Of a stretch of 64,000 bases of DNA, positions 35,551 through 44,485 are shown in pieces. A model generated the notes under the pieces. The model saw nothing but the letters and a program-made list of their open reading frames with translations, was not told the DNA's origin and searched no databases. A program made the translations under genes and the position numbers. Positions within the stretch are counted from its first letter, which is position 1. Every line of letters starts with the position of its first letter. The stretch is from JAWPMT01 sp965601475 (GTDB lineage Bacteria > Bacteroidota > Bacteroidia > Cytophagales > Cyclobacteriaceae), in the NCBI GenBank assembly GCA_965601475.1, contig OZ271832.1, positions 4,774,001 to 4,838,000 of the forward strand, given 5' to 3'.

Positions 35551-37538
35551 AAACTGTCATCCCCCTTTTGGTCCTGGTATGCTTTTTTGACCTTTCCGCT
35601 CAACGAAAAAAGCTGATTTTTGGCGACATATCCCAAGAAGAGTTGGAGATGGCGTTCTATGAAAAGGACCCAGAAGCACAGGCGGTAGTACTGTACGACG
35701 CAGGATCGTCAGTTTTTGTTGATTCTGATCGTGGTGGCTACGATATCAGGTTCACCAGACATAAGCGACTAAAGATATTCGACAAATCGGCTCATGAGCA
35801 GGCCGTTATCAGCATGCCATATTATGTCGATGGCCCGGGAAGATCCGAGGTCGTCAGATCGGTTGAAGCGACTACCTATAATCTCGTAGAGGGCAAAATC
35901 CTCCGGAAGAACCTGGATCCGCAAGCAGTGTATACAGAACAGGTTAGTTCGCGGTGGTACAATAAGAAATTCGTATTTCCGGATGTTCAGGATGGTTCGG
36001 TGCTTGAGGTAAGATACGTACTGGAAACCCCATTTCACTTCAATTTGCCGGACTGGGAATTTCAGGACCGAATTCCGACCATCTACAGTGAGTATCAGGT
36101 CGGTATGATCCCCTTTTATGAATATGAACTCATTTTACAGGGTGTGTCGAAATTTGATTACGAAAACGCTCGGGTAATGGAAGAGACCAGGACATGGGGG
36201 AGTGTCATAAAGGCACGTTCTGGCTACGTTGGCAATGGTGTGGAATTTCAGGATTATGTCTACACCTATGCGTTGCGCGATGTCCCGGGATTCAAGGATG
36301 AATCCTACATCACCAGCATCAATGACTACATCATTAAGCTGGATTTTCAGCTTTCCAAAATCTACCATCCCATAGGAGGTTCCACGGAAATAATATCCAC
36401 CTGGCCTGCTTTGAATAAAGCACTGCTCAAGCATGACAAATTTGGGAAATACCTCAAAAACTGTTCACCGCTGGCCAGGAAGATGCTCGACAAGGAACTG
36501 AACCTGGCGAACCAGGAGGAGAGCCAAAAAGCTGACAGAATCATTGAATATGTGAAAAAGCATTTCACATGGAACGGATACTCCTCCAAATATGCTTCCC
36601 AATCACCGAAGGAATTTGCTGAGCGAAAAGTCGGAAACTCCGCAGATATCAACTTGATGCTGATCGCAATCCTGAAGGAGGCTGATATTTCGAGTCAGCC
36701 TGTTATTCTGAGCACCAGAGGCCATGGGAGAATTCCCGATGACTATCCCTTCGACCACTTCACCAACTATGTAGTCGCGATGGTAGAAAGCGAGACTGCT
36801 TATTTAGCGGACGCCACTGAGGATTTGCTGCAGAATTGGCGGTTGCCTACCAGATGTCTCAATGGGCGGGGGCTTTTGGTCTCCAATGCGAAAGAGGCAC
36901 AGTGGCTCAATCTCAACTACGCCATTCCGTCGCTGAGAAGGACTACGATGGACATGGTGATGGATACTGAAACCATGGACCTTAAAGTCCGAGCATCGAG
37001 ACAAATGACTGAATACGAGGGCTTTGCCACTCGCAATGAATTTGAGGATGATACCGTGAAGCTAAAAGCCTTCTTCTCGCAGCAGATCGGCTCTGTCCAT
37101 CGCGTCAAGACCATCAATTTCCTCAAAAAAAGCTTACCCTATTCCATCAGCATGGAATCTGAATACGAAACAGAGAAATTGGGTAAAAGGACCGTTGTGA
37201 AACCCTTTCTGGATTTGCCTATAGCTAAAAACGGTCTTACGCAGGAGAAAAGGAACTATCCAGTGGATTTTGTTTACCCCTGGAGTGATGAGTTTGTGTC
37301 TTCCCTGGAAATTCCGGAAGGCTATACCGTGAGGGTTTTGCCGAAAGGTTTGAAAATAGATAATGATTTGGCGGATATTGCCTTATACTACACGCTCGAG
37401 GACAATGTGCTCAAAAGCCGGGGACATTACAAGTTCAAGAAGGCCAAGTACTCGCCGCGTGATTATCGGAGCATTCGGGAATATTTGGACAAAGTGGTGA
37501 ATCTTTTCAATCAGCAGATATTGATAGAGGAGTTGTGA
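35547..37538 (+). CDS. DUF3857 transglutaminase-like protein (catalytic residues missing)
   Basis: The protein has 663 residues with a signal peptide (to about 18, DLSAQ). It has the same architecture as its upstream neighbour. At the position of Cys309 in the partner it reads KVGNSADI with Ser365, and the catalytic His position is occupied by Tyr (TNYVVAMV); the Asp in LADATEDL remains. I infer a non-catalytic paralogue that may bind or regulate its partner. The GNSADIN form is, to my knowledge, common in Bacteroidota DUF3857 proteins, so the loss is not private to this genome. Confidence 0.87.
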   Translation: MKTVIPLLVLVCFFDLSAQRKKLIFGDISQEELEMAFYEKDPEAQAVVLYDAGSSVFVDSDRGGYDIRFTRHKRLKIFDKSAHEQAVISMPYYVDGPGRSEVVRSVEATTYNLVEGKILRKNLDPQAVYTEQVSSRWYNKKFVFPDVQDGSVLEVRYVLETPFHFNLPDWEFQDRIPTIYSEYQVGMIPFYEYELILQGVSKFDYENARVMEETRTWGSVIKARSGYVGNGVEFQDYVYTYALRDVPGFKDESYITSINDYIIKLDFQLSKIYHPIGGSTEIISTWPALNKALLKHDKFGKYLKNCSPLARKMLDKELNLANQEESQKADRIIEYVKKHFTWNGYSSKYASQSPKEFAERKVGNSADINLMLIAILKEADISSQPVILSTRGHGRIPDDYPFDHFTNYVVAMVESETAYLADATEDLLQNWRLPTRCLNGRGLLVSNAKEAQWLNLNYAIPSLRRTTMDMVMDTETMDLKVRASRQMTEYEGFATRNEFEDDTVKLKAFFSQQIGSVHRVKTINFLKKSLPYSISMESEYETEKLGKRTVVKPFLDLPIAKNGLTQEKRNYPVDFVYPWSDEFVSSLEIPEGYTVRVLPKGLKIDNDLADIALYYTLEDNVLKSRGHYKFKKAKYSPRDYRSIREYLDKVVNLFNQQILIEEL

Positions 37539-37574
37539 TTTTTCCTGGCCGAATTATTCTGTCTTTTCTGCAAT

Positions 37575-38696
37575 TCACCCAACCACCTGCTCTTCCATAG
37601 TGGCCGTATTCTGAGGAACTTCCAGCTCCTGGTGTTTCATAGACCTGATGCCCTTGGCCCATTGCCAGATGGGGCCCAGTAGAAATAGGAAGATAAGCAC
37701 CAAGCCGGCCATGGCCGGGTAAATTGGTGAAACGGCGATGGATGGGACCGACAAGATGCCCAGGATTACGAAGGTGGAGAAAGGAAGCGATAAGGCCAAT
37801 ACCGAAAGTGCCAGGTCGCCATTGAAGGTTTTGGTCTTTGCACCGTCTTCGAGTTGATTGACTACGCTGATGTGCGCAAAGGGCCAGAAACTGGCAGAGC
37901 TCTGGACAAAGACCAGGAGCAACAGGACCATAACCGAGGTCAGGTTCGGTAACAAACCGATGAGTACAGCGCTCAGTAAGAACGCAAGCCCCGAACGCAG
38001 GACGAGCATCCGCAAAATCACGCCCATGTCATTCCTTTTGATCTTTACGGCCATGCCAATGAAGAGCAACACCAAAGGTGCCATCATGGCGCTCAGTCGC
38101 ACTAGCAGCGAGGACAGTGTGGAAGGCAATGAATCCATATTGATACCTAAGGCTAGCAGCACAAATGCCAGTACAATCACCATGTTGATCGGCTCCTTGA
38201 TCAGGGACGTCAACAGTTCTCTGAGCCGGTTACGCTGCTTTTCGGTACCGGAGGCACGGTGATAATACCAATGCATCGCCAGCAGATAGAGCAATATCAG
38301 TACAAAGACCTTGTTGCCAACATCTGCCAATGCTGCCATGGCCAAGGCATCTGAGCCCAGGTATTCTGAAATGAAGGGAAAACAGGATAAACCTGGTGCC
38401 AGAGATGGCATCAGCATGAGCAAAGTCCGCTTATTGTCGGCCTGGATCGGTACAAAGAACTTGAAGGTAAAGTAGAACACCCCCAGGAGCACGCCATTTA
38501 CCAGCAATCCGAGCACCGGCAATAGCAGCATTTCCTGGTCAATTTTCACATTGAGCAAAGCTACAAAAATCGTGGCCGGTAAAGCCACAGAGAGGATCAG
38601 CACTTTGACACCTTTGAGATGTTCTGGCGATTTGATTTTGGATTGCAGGACCAATCCCAAACCGATGATCAACAATAGACTGAGGGTCTTTTCCAA
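37575..38696 (-). CDS. AEC-type permease
   Basis: The protein has about 373 residues and about ten TM helices, with the half-repeat layout of AEC (auxin efflux carrier-like) permeases (VLILSVALPATIFVALLNV; MAPLVLLFIGMAVKIKR). The start is probably TTG at 38696, 20 bases after the aminotransferase stop: it begins right before TM1. An ATG at 38789 would overlap the aminotransferase by 73 bases and add a hydrophilic leader. The gene is downstream of and coupled to the exported aminotransferase. The substrate is unknown, perhaps an amino acid or keto acid. Confidence 0.78.
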   Translation of the reverse strand: MEKTLSLLLIIGLGLVLQSKIKSPEHLKGVKVLILSVALPATIFVALLNVKIDQEMLLLPVLGLLVNGVLLGVFYFTFKFFVPIQADNKRTLLMLMPSLAPGLSCFPFISEYLGSDALAMAALADVGNKVFVLILLYLLAMHWYYHRASGTEKQRNRLRELLTSLIKEPINMVIVLAFVLLALGINMDSLPSTLSSLLVRLSAMMAPLVLLFIGMAVKIKRNDMGVILRMLVLRSGLAFLLSAVLIGLLPNLTSVMVLLLLVFVQSSASFWPFAHISVVNQLEDGAKTKTFNGDLALSVLALSLPFSTFVILGILSVPSIAVSPIYPAMAGLVLIFLFLLGPIWQWAKGIRSMKHQELEVPQNTATMEEQVVG

Positions 38697-38716
38697 CGTA
38701 CCTGGATAAGATTTTT

Positions 38717-39904
38717 CTAGCTCAAGACAGTGTCCAGGGCGCCTACAAATATTTTCATTTCTTCGAGCGTTCCAATACTTACGCGACACCAGTCGCGGTC
38801 GTAAATTTTGAAAGCCCGAACCCCCACTTTTTGGTCCGTCATCTTCTTCAGGAATGCTTTCCCCTCCATCTCAATGGGAAACAAAACGAAGCTGGTGACC
38901 GAAGGAGCATGCTCAAAGCCTCTTTTCTTTAGTTCTGAGCAGACGTAGTCCCGTGCAGCGGTGTTTTTCACCCTGGATTGAGCATGAAATTCGCCATCTT
39001 CCATGCTGGCCAGCGCCGCCATCACTGACGGGTAGGAGATGCCCATACCCCCGCGGGTGATGTTTTGTATCTTTTCGATGGTTTTTTCTAATGCCACTGC
39101 ATACCCAACTCTCAGACCCGCCATGCCATGGATTTTGGAGAACGTCCGGGCTACGACCACGTCATAACCTTCGGCCACCAAAGGAGCCATGCTCACCTGC
39201 TCGCTTTCAGGCAAGAATTCCAGGTATGCCTCGTCTACATAGACTGGAACTTTCTTTGAAACGCGCTTGCAAAAATCCAATAGCGCCTGTCCATCAGTAA
39301 TACTACCTGTAGGATTATTTGGATTGCAGATGTAAACCAACTTCGTATCGCCGTCGAGGGAAGCCTCCATGGCCGCGAGATCATGCGCCCAGTCGTCCGT
39401 CAGCTTGATGCCTTTCCAGCTGGCACCGACAGCCTCGGCGACGCGAATCATGGACATATAGGAAGGGTCGGCTGAAACGATGTTTCCGCCTTGCATGTAG
39501 TAGACCATACCGAACTTCTCAAGGAGGTCCGAGGACCCAGGCCCCATGATTACATTTTCAGACTTCACACCCTCTTTCGTGGCTATTTTGTCTATTAGTT
39601 CGAATAGCTCTCGCCATGCATATCGGTTCCCTTTAGCACTGCCCAATTCATGAGCCTTCACGGCTTTGGGACTTGGCCCATATGGATTTTCATTGGCATT
39701 CAATTTTGCCGAAAGTGCCTTGCTGGCTTCGGGGAATGCCGTATCAATGTACTCTTCAAAGAACGGACTGTAGGGTACAGTGCCCTGTCCACTTATTTTC
39801 ACAGGAGCTCTCCAGGATTCTGAAAAGCTGAGGTGTGGTGCGAGTGTAAGTCCTCCTACAGTCATTAGCCCGTTTCTGAGCAATTGGCGTCGGGAAGTAT
39901 TCAT
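38717..39904 (-). CDS. Exported class I/II aminotransferase (HisC-like), Tat substrate
   Basis: The protein has 395 residues. The N-terminus SRRQLLRNGL then a hydrophobic stretch is a twin-arginine signal. The aminotransferase fold follows: NANENPYGPSPKAVKA, NPNNPTG, YVDEAYLEF and PLP-lysine motif RTFSKIHGMAGLRVG. The overall pattern is of histidinol-phosphate aminotransferase relatives. A Tat signal on a PLP enzyme fits folding with cofactor before export. The downstream permease gene may handle its substrate. Confidence 0.9.
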   Translation of the reverse strand: MNTSRRQLLRNGLMTVGGLTLAPHLSFSESWRAPVKISGQGTVPYSPFFEEYIDTAFPEASKALSAKLNANENPYGPSPKAVKAHELGSAKGNRYAWRELFELIDKIATKEGVKSENVIMGPGSSDLLEKFGMVYYMQGGNIVSADPSYMSMIRVAEAVGASWKGIKLTDDWAHDLAAMEASLDGDTKLVYICNPNNPTGSITDGQALLDFCKRVSKKVPVYVDEAYLEFLPESEQVSMAPLVAEGYDVVVARTFSKIHGMAGLRVGYAVALEKTIEKIQNITRGGMGISYPSVMAALASMEDGEFHAQSRVKNTAARDYVCSELKKRGFEHAPSVTSFVLFPIEMEGKAFLKKMTDQKVGVRAFKIYDRDWCRVSIGTLEEMKIFVGALDTVLS

Positions 39905-40237
39905 GATCGATCGGTTTGGTTAGAGACGTTTTTTCCAGCGATGTATGACATACAAACCTTGAATTTAGAGGAGATTGTTTGCTGATGAAAACCGGTAAAT
40001 GCGCACTGAGTGCCTTAGAGGCTAGCAAGTTGTTACCAATTTTGAAGGATTTATATTTCATGGTTGAAAATGCTGAAATTCTTGAAAAATCAGAGGGATA
40101 GTGAGGTATGATATTGGATGAACAGTATTTTTTAGCTGTTATAGGAATTTTTTTCGAAATGTGGTTTAGGGAGTAGTTTTTCTGAGGTTTTCTGATAGGA
40201 GCACTGTACTTTGCGAAATAAGACCCCTGCGATTAAT
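39905..40237. other. Divergent intergenic region with palindrome
   Basis: This gap of 333 bases separates the aminotransferase (minus) and the PD40 protein (plus). It holds the palindrome at 39942..39954 and TACTTTG at 40207..40213, a -7-like box one base short, 24 bases before the ATG at 40238. No gene is supported. Confidence 0.5.
39942..39954. repeat. Perfect palindrome TGTATG-A-CATACA
   Basis: A 6-1-6 perfect dyad lies 38 bases upstream of the aminotransferase ATG, where an operator would be expected. No dedicated regulator gene is adjacent. Confidence 0.4.
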
Positions 40238-41125
40238 ATGATTTTTTCCTGGAGATTGACCATTGAATTTGCCGCGATGCTAGGGCTTCTTGCTTACCAA
40301 GAACCCGTTACCTACCTGGATAGGGATTATCCCGGATCAATACCGGAGCTGTATGCCGAGGGCATCATAAATGTCGCGGGCAGGTTGCAACAGAACCTGA
40401 CAATGACCACCGACGGAAAGGAGCATTACATCACTCAGACTGACAAGGCGCTTTGGCGCTACGAACGACTACTGCGCTTGAAGACCATGGGCAATGGAGA
40501 CGTGGTTTTGGATACTCCTCAGTTCGTACGTGAATTTGAGTATAAGAACGAGTGGTTCATCGGTGAGCCTATGGTCTCACCAGATGATCAAAGTCTTTTC
40601 TTCGTGGCCGACTATCCTCCCGACTTATGGCGGTCAAAGAGAACCGCGAATGGCGATTGGTCAAGTCCTGAGAAGTTGGATTTGAGTACGCCGGAAGCGG
40701 ACTGGTACGTCACCTTTGCGTCTGGGGATCTGTACTTCACGAACGGGACAATGTACCAAGGCAAGCGGGAAGAAGGCGCATACAAGAATTTGCAGAAGGT
40801 CAATGGGGTTTTCAACGACAGTGATGTTCGGGATCCCGTAATGGCTCCCAATGGGGATTATGTGATCTTTTCTCGGCTACCCGATGATTCAACAGCCAAA
40901 GCTGATCTCTACATCACCTTTGCTGAGGGTACTGAATGGTCAGCACCTGTCAGATTGGACGATACGATCAATACTGAGGCTTTCGAGTTTGCCCCATACA
41001 TTTCCCCGGATGGGAGATTCTTGTTCTTCTCCAGACGAGATCAGTGGGAACAGGCGACATTTTCCAATGTCTATTGGGTAAGCTTGGAGATCATAGAAGC
41101 ATATCGAGGTTTGGCCAACGAGTAA
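40238..41125 (+). CDS. PD40/TolB-like beta-propeller protein
   Basis: The ATG at 40238 is chosen over a TTG at 40211 because the TTG lies within a likely -7 box. The protein has 295 residues with a hydrophobic N-terminus (signal or anchor). PD40-type strands recur (EPMVSPDDQSLFFVADYP, PVMAPNGDYVIFSRLPD, APYISPDGRFLFFSRRD), as in TolB and WD40-like repeats. It is likely exported and may bind protein or glycan. Its stop overlaps the GNAT start (TAATG). Confidence 0.78.
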   Translation: MIFSWRLTIEFAAMLGLLAYQEPVTYLDRDYPGSIPELYAEGIINVAGRLQQNLTMTTDGKEHYITQTDKALWRYERLLRLKTMGNGDVVLDTPQFVREFEYKNEWFIGEPMVSPDDQSLFFVADYPPDLWRSKRTANGDWSSPEKLDLSTPEADWYVTFASGDLYFTNGTMYQGKREEGAYKNLQKVNGVFNDSDVRDPVMAPNGDYVIFSRLPDDSTAKADLYITFAEGTEWSAPVRLDDTINTEAFEFAPYISPDGRFLFFSRRDQWEQATFSNVYWVSLEIIEAYRGLANE

Positions 41126-41670
41126 TGTCACCGGAAGCAAAAGAAAACAAGGTTGTCTGTAGAGCCGTCCGTGAGGCTGACGTTACTCCATTGTTGGAAT
41201 ATCTGGCAGGCCTTTCAGCAGAGACAAGGTCTTATTTTGCGCCACATCCTTTTGACGCTGCTGCCGTTGCTGCCATTTGCGAGAGTATGGGAGAGGGGCT
41301 TCGTGGATTTGTTTGCGAAGCCGAAGGTGAGCTGGTAGGTTATGCAGTAGTGAGAAGGGGATACTCGGAGGGAGAGTGGTACAGGTTTCCGGACTATGCG
41401 ATTGAGATGAATCCAGGGTATGATTTTTTGTTTGCACCTTCTGTGGCTGATTCCTTTCAGTCAAAAGGCATAGGAAGCAAATTACTGGTATATGTGGAAC
41501 ATATCCTGAAAGAGGAAGGAGCACACAAACTGGTGCTTTGGGGAGGTGTGCAATCCAGAAATCAAAAAGCAGTGAGGTACTACCAGAAGAATGGTTTTCA
41601 AACGCTTGGTGAGTTTCACCACGAAGGATTGGACAACCTGGATATGGTGAAATATTTGAGTGATCAATAG
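41125..41670 (+). CDS. GNAT family N-acetyltransferase
   Basis: The protein has 181 residues from the ATG at 41125, which shares a base with the stop of the previous gene. CRAVREADVTPLLEYL is the GNAT N-terminal motif. The acetyl-CoA motif region is VADSFQSKGIGSKLLVYV (Q/R-x-x-G-x-G/A present as QSKGIG), then the NQKAVRYYQKNGF motif. Its acceptor is unknown. Confidence 0.88.
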   Translation: MSPEAKENKVVCRAVREADVTPLLEYLAGLSAETRSYFAPHPFDAAAVAAICESMGEGLRGFVCEAEGELVGYAVVRRGYSEGEWYRFPDYAIEMNPGYDFLFAPSVADSFQSKGIGSKLLVYVEHILKEEGAHKLVLWGGVQSRNQKAVRYYQKNGFQTLGEFHHEGLDNLDMVKYLSDQ

Positions 41671-41702
41671 TAATGTGCCAATGTTCAGTTCTACGATTCA
41701 AG

Positions 41703-42677
41703 TTATCTCGGCTTCGCCACGGACCTCGCGAAGTAGGGTGAGTCATCCCACCGTATTTTCCGATAGTTTTTGATACCCTTGAGTTCCGCTGGCAGTCCAT
41801 CCCATATGGCCTTGCTGATTTTTTCCAGCAGCAATTTCTTAGCGAAGGTGTCTGAGGTGACAAGGCTGATCTCCCGCACCGGCTGTGGGTCTTCAAACGG
41901 TATGCAGACGGCGTCCTCAGAGGCGGACTTGTCTTTGTCGGCAAGCCACGGAATAATGGCAAATCCATGTTGTGACCGCACCATATTCTTCAAGGTTTCG
42001 ATAGAACCGATGTCGTAGGTGTAATTTGGATCATTGCGCTTCTTTGTCAAGTCGCAGATATTCAGCATTTGAGAATTGTAGCAATACTCATCTTCGAGGA
42101 TCAATAGCTTGTTCACATCTTTTGGATCCAGGGTGTAGAACTTTCTTCTCGACTGTACATGTAGGGTAGGCAAGTAAGCCAGAAAAGGCTCATCAAAGAC
42201 CGGGTATTCTTTTAGATAAGGATGACCAGTAGGAGTGGACATGAGGGCGATGTCGATGTCACCTACCTCCAACTGCTTCATTAGGTTCACTGTCGTAGCC
42301 TCCCTGATCGTTAGCTTCACCTTGGGAAGGGCTTTGTGAATTCTGCCGATGCACAATGGAATGAGGTAGGGAGAAAGTGTTGCCACAACGCCGATGGTCA
42401 CATTTCCCTTTAGCATGTTTTTCTCAGCAGCCACAAAGTCCCTTATGGCCTCAGTGTCGTGAAGTACTTTTTTAGCCATTGCGACAATCTCCATGCCCAG
42501 CGGTGTGGGTTTTAGGGGTACTTTGGACCGATCGAAGACCTTAATGCCTATTTCCTCCTCAAGTTTCTTCAACTGTATCGTCAACCCCGGTTGCGTCACT
42601 GCACATTTCTCTGCAGCTATGGCAAAGTGCCTTTCCTGATCAAGTACGACGATGTATTTGAGCTGTTGGAGTGTCAT
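41703..42677 (-). CDS. LysR family regulator (OxyR-like)
   Basis: The protein has 324 residues from the ATG at 42677; an upstream ATG would add 19 residues ahead of the HTH. MTLQQLKYIVVLDQERHFA and AVTQPGLTIQLKKLEEEIG are the winged-helix domain. The effector domain has VEP-type strands, with Cys in YLIPLCIGRI and LNICDLTKK. The C-rich positions hint at an OxyR-like redox sensor, but the spacing was not checked against OxyR. It is divergent from the hydrolase at 42794, its likely target. Confidence 0.88.
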   Translation of the reverse strand: MTLQQLKYIVVLDQERHFAIAAEKCAVTQPGLTIQLKKLEEEIGIKVFDRSKVPLKPTPLGMEIVAMAKKVLHDTEAIRDFVAAEKNMLKGNVTIGVVATLSPYLIPLCIGRIHKALPKVKLTIREATTVNLMKQLEVGDIDIALMSTPTGHPYLKEYPVFDEPFLAYLPTLHVQSRRKFYTLDPKDVNKLLILEDEYCYNSQMLNICDLTKKRNDPNYTYDIGSIETLKNMVRSQHGFAIIPWLADKDKSASEDAVCIPFEDPQPVREISLVTSDTFAKKLLLEKISKAIWDGLPAELKGIKNYRKIRWDDSPYFARSVAKPR

Positions 42678-42702
42678 TGGCAAGTTTTCTGCTGATATAA
42701 TA

Positions 42703-42736
42703 TTATAAATTGAATTTATAAAATAATAATTCAATT
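42703..42736. promoter_or_regulatory. Palindromic operator cluster between LysR regulator and hydrolase
   Basis: TTATAAATT-G-AATTTATAA (42703..42721) is a perfect 9-1-9 palindrome with a T-N11-A core (42706 and 42718). A second dyad AATTGAAT-N13-ATTCAATT (42708..42736) overlaps it. A palindromic dodecamer TATAATATTATA precedes them at 42696..42707. Position and LysR-type symmetry fit self-regulation and control of the divergent hydrolase. Confidence 0.6.
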
Positions 42737-42793
42737 AATCTGAATAATTGATGATTGCTAGGTGACGAGCGTAGAATTGCCCATGAATAACAA

Positions 42794-43831
42794 ATGGAAA
42801 CGATGAAGACTTTCATCCAAATTTTAACCTTAATAATCATGAGCAATTCAGCAAAATCACAAGTACAAGATTATTTGACCGACCCACGCCTCGACCGTGG
42901 AACCAAGTCCTTTCTGGAAGCCTTGAATACCTCAGGTGGGCCTGCATTGGAGACATTGTCCAAGGAAGATGCCCGCCAGGTTTTGATTGATGCCCAAAAG
43001 GCTGTAGAAGTAGATCTATCAGGTATCGAGGAATCTGAGAAGACCATCGAGACGGAGGGTTACAGCATCAAGCTCAACATCGTGCGTCCGGTGGGTGTGA
43101 AAGAGCAATTGCCCGCCTTTATGTACATCCACGGAGGGGGATGGATTCTGGGAGACTTTCCCACGCACAAGCGGCTGGTGAGAGACCTTGTTGTTCGTTC
43201 GGGAGCCGTGGCCGTTTTCGTGAATTACTCGCCGTCTCCGGAAGCGCATTTTCCAACTGCCGTCAATGAAATTTATGCAGCAACCAAATGGGTAGCCGAT
43301 CACGGAGCGGAAATCAATGTAGACGGATCATCTCTTGGTATTGTGGGCAACAGTGTTGGCGGCAACATGGCGACAGTAACCGCTCTCATGGCGAAGGAGA
43401 AAGGTGGTCCTGATCTCAGATTGCAGGTCCTGCTTTGGCCTGTGACTGACGCCTCTTTCCAACAAAAATCCTATGAGATGTTTGCCAAGGATCGATTTCT
43501 GACCACCTCGATCATGAAGTGGATGTGGGATCAATACATTACCAGCGATGAAGAAAGGAAATCGATTTACGCTTCACCACTTCGTGCTTCCTCGGAACAA
43601 CTGGAAGGGCTTCCGCCTACACTGATCCAGGTAGCCGAGAATGATATCCTCAGGGATGAAGCAGAGGCCTATGGCCGGAAGCTGGATGATGCAGGCGTCA
43701 GCGTGACCACAGTACGCTACAATGGGATGATCCATGACTTTGGCCTATTGAATTTCCTGGCTGAATTGCCTGCGACCAAATCTATGTTTGATCACGCGGG
43801 TGCTGAAATCAAGAAGTACCTCTTTAGATAA
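42794..43831 (+). CDS. HSL-type alpha/beta hydrolase, exported
   Basis: The protein has 345 residues. A signal peptide (to about 21, AKSQ) precedes an HSL-family esterase: HGGGW oxyanion motif in YIHGGGWILGDF, nucleophile elbow GNSVGGN, acid in VAENDILRDE, and His in GMIHDFG. A TAGAATTG box (one mismatch) lies at 42772..42779. Divergent LysR gene and strong downstream terminator mark it as a single-gene unit. Confidence 0.9.
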   Translation: METMKTFIQILTLIIMSNSAKSQVQDYLTDPRLDRGTKSFLEALNTSGGPALETLSKEDARQVLIDAQKAVEVDLSGIEESEKTIETEGYSIKLNIVRPVGVKEQLPAFMYIHGGGWILGDFPTHKRLVRDLVVRSGAVAVFVNYSPSPEAHFPTAVNEIYAATKWVADHGAEINVDGSSLGIVGNSVGGNMATVTALMAKEKGGPDLRLQVLLWPVTDASFQQKSYEMFAKDRFLTTSIMKWMWDQYITSDEERKSIYASPLRASSEQLEGLPPTLIQVAENDILRDEAEAYGRKLDDAGVSVTTVRYNGMIHDFGLLNFLAELPATKSMFDHAGAEIKKYLFR

Positions 43832-43851
43832 ATAATGACATTGATCGATCT

Positions 43852-43885
43852 GAAAGCCGTTCTACCCAGAGCGGCTTTCTACTAT
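43852..43885 (+). terminator. Rho-independent terminator after the HSL hydrolase
   Basis: GAAAGCCGTTCT-ACCC-AGAGCGGCTTTC forms a 12-bp stem (one G-T pair) with a 4-base loop at 43852..43879, followed by a TACTATTT tail. It ends about 20 bases before the next gene, so that gene needs its own promoter. Confidence 0.75.
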
Positions 43886-43904
43886 TTCCAAAAAACCTTA
43901 CGCT

Positions 43905-44474
43905 GTGGTACAAGCTAGCCAATCAGTCGATGTCCAGGCAATATTTCACGCCGATAGTGGAGTAATAATGTGGTTGGCACTAGGAATTGATGGCGTATCG
44001 GCCCGGCACGGGAGTATCTCAAGAACCTTGGACCTAATGATGGAAGCCCTCTTGACAGCGTTTAATGCGCTGGACTGGTCGAGCCCGCAACGAATACACA
44101 GGGGAGATGGAGTACTCGTCGTTGGTATCCAAAAACAGCTTCCCAACTTCTTCCAACTGTCCAGGCTATTGACCAGTGTACAAATGGCTCTTGACCGGAG
44201 ATCGGATGAAACGAAAATGGTTAAGATGCAGGCGGTGGCACATTGCGCTACGCTCGAGACTGGGAATCTCGAACCCACCTACTCTCAATCCTTGCTGGAA
44301 GCATTGCATCTACTTGAGCGTATGACGCATGGCAATGGTACGCTCCTCGTCACGGATACTTGTACTCAGGTTTGCGGTTTTGCTTGGGATTTGATGAAAT
44401 ACGGCAAACGTGACTACAAAGTCCTTCAACTCCATGAGGGGCGTACCCGCCTTTTGCGTTTTACCAGCTTCTGA
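43905..44474 (+). CDS. Stand-alone degenerate nucleotidyl-cyclase-like protein
   Basis: The protein has 189 residues from a GTG start at 43905 (uncertain; there is no ATG near). No signal peptide or TM. The fold order follows class III cyclases: a strand with Asp29 in LALGIDG, then RIHRGDGVLVVG (second metal-site Asp68 in GDG), a strand KMQAVAHCA, and a helix with the tail LLERMTHGNGTLLVTDTC that parallels the AARLQ...PGEILVSE end of cyclases. The Asn and Arg used for catalysis are not at the expected places. I infer a nucleotide-binding or dead-cyclase role, without certainty. Confidence 0.6.
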   Translation: MVQASQSVDVQAIFHADSGVIMWLALGIDGVSARHGSISRTLDLMMEALLTAFNALDWSSPQRIHRGDGVLVVGIQKQLPNFFQLSRLLTSVQMALDRRSDETKMVKMQAVAHCATLETGNLEPTYSQSLLEALHLLERMTHGNGTLLVTDTCTQVCGFAWDLMKYGKRDYKVLQLHEGRTRLLRFTSF

Positions 44475-44485
44475 TGCAATAACCT

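Noticed and set aside
38697..38789. Longer permease start at ATG 38789
   Set aside because: It would overlap the aminotransferase by 73 bases and give a hydrophilic leader unlike the family; a TTG at 38696 fits better.
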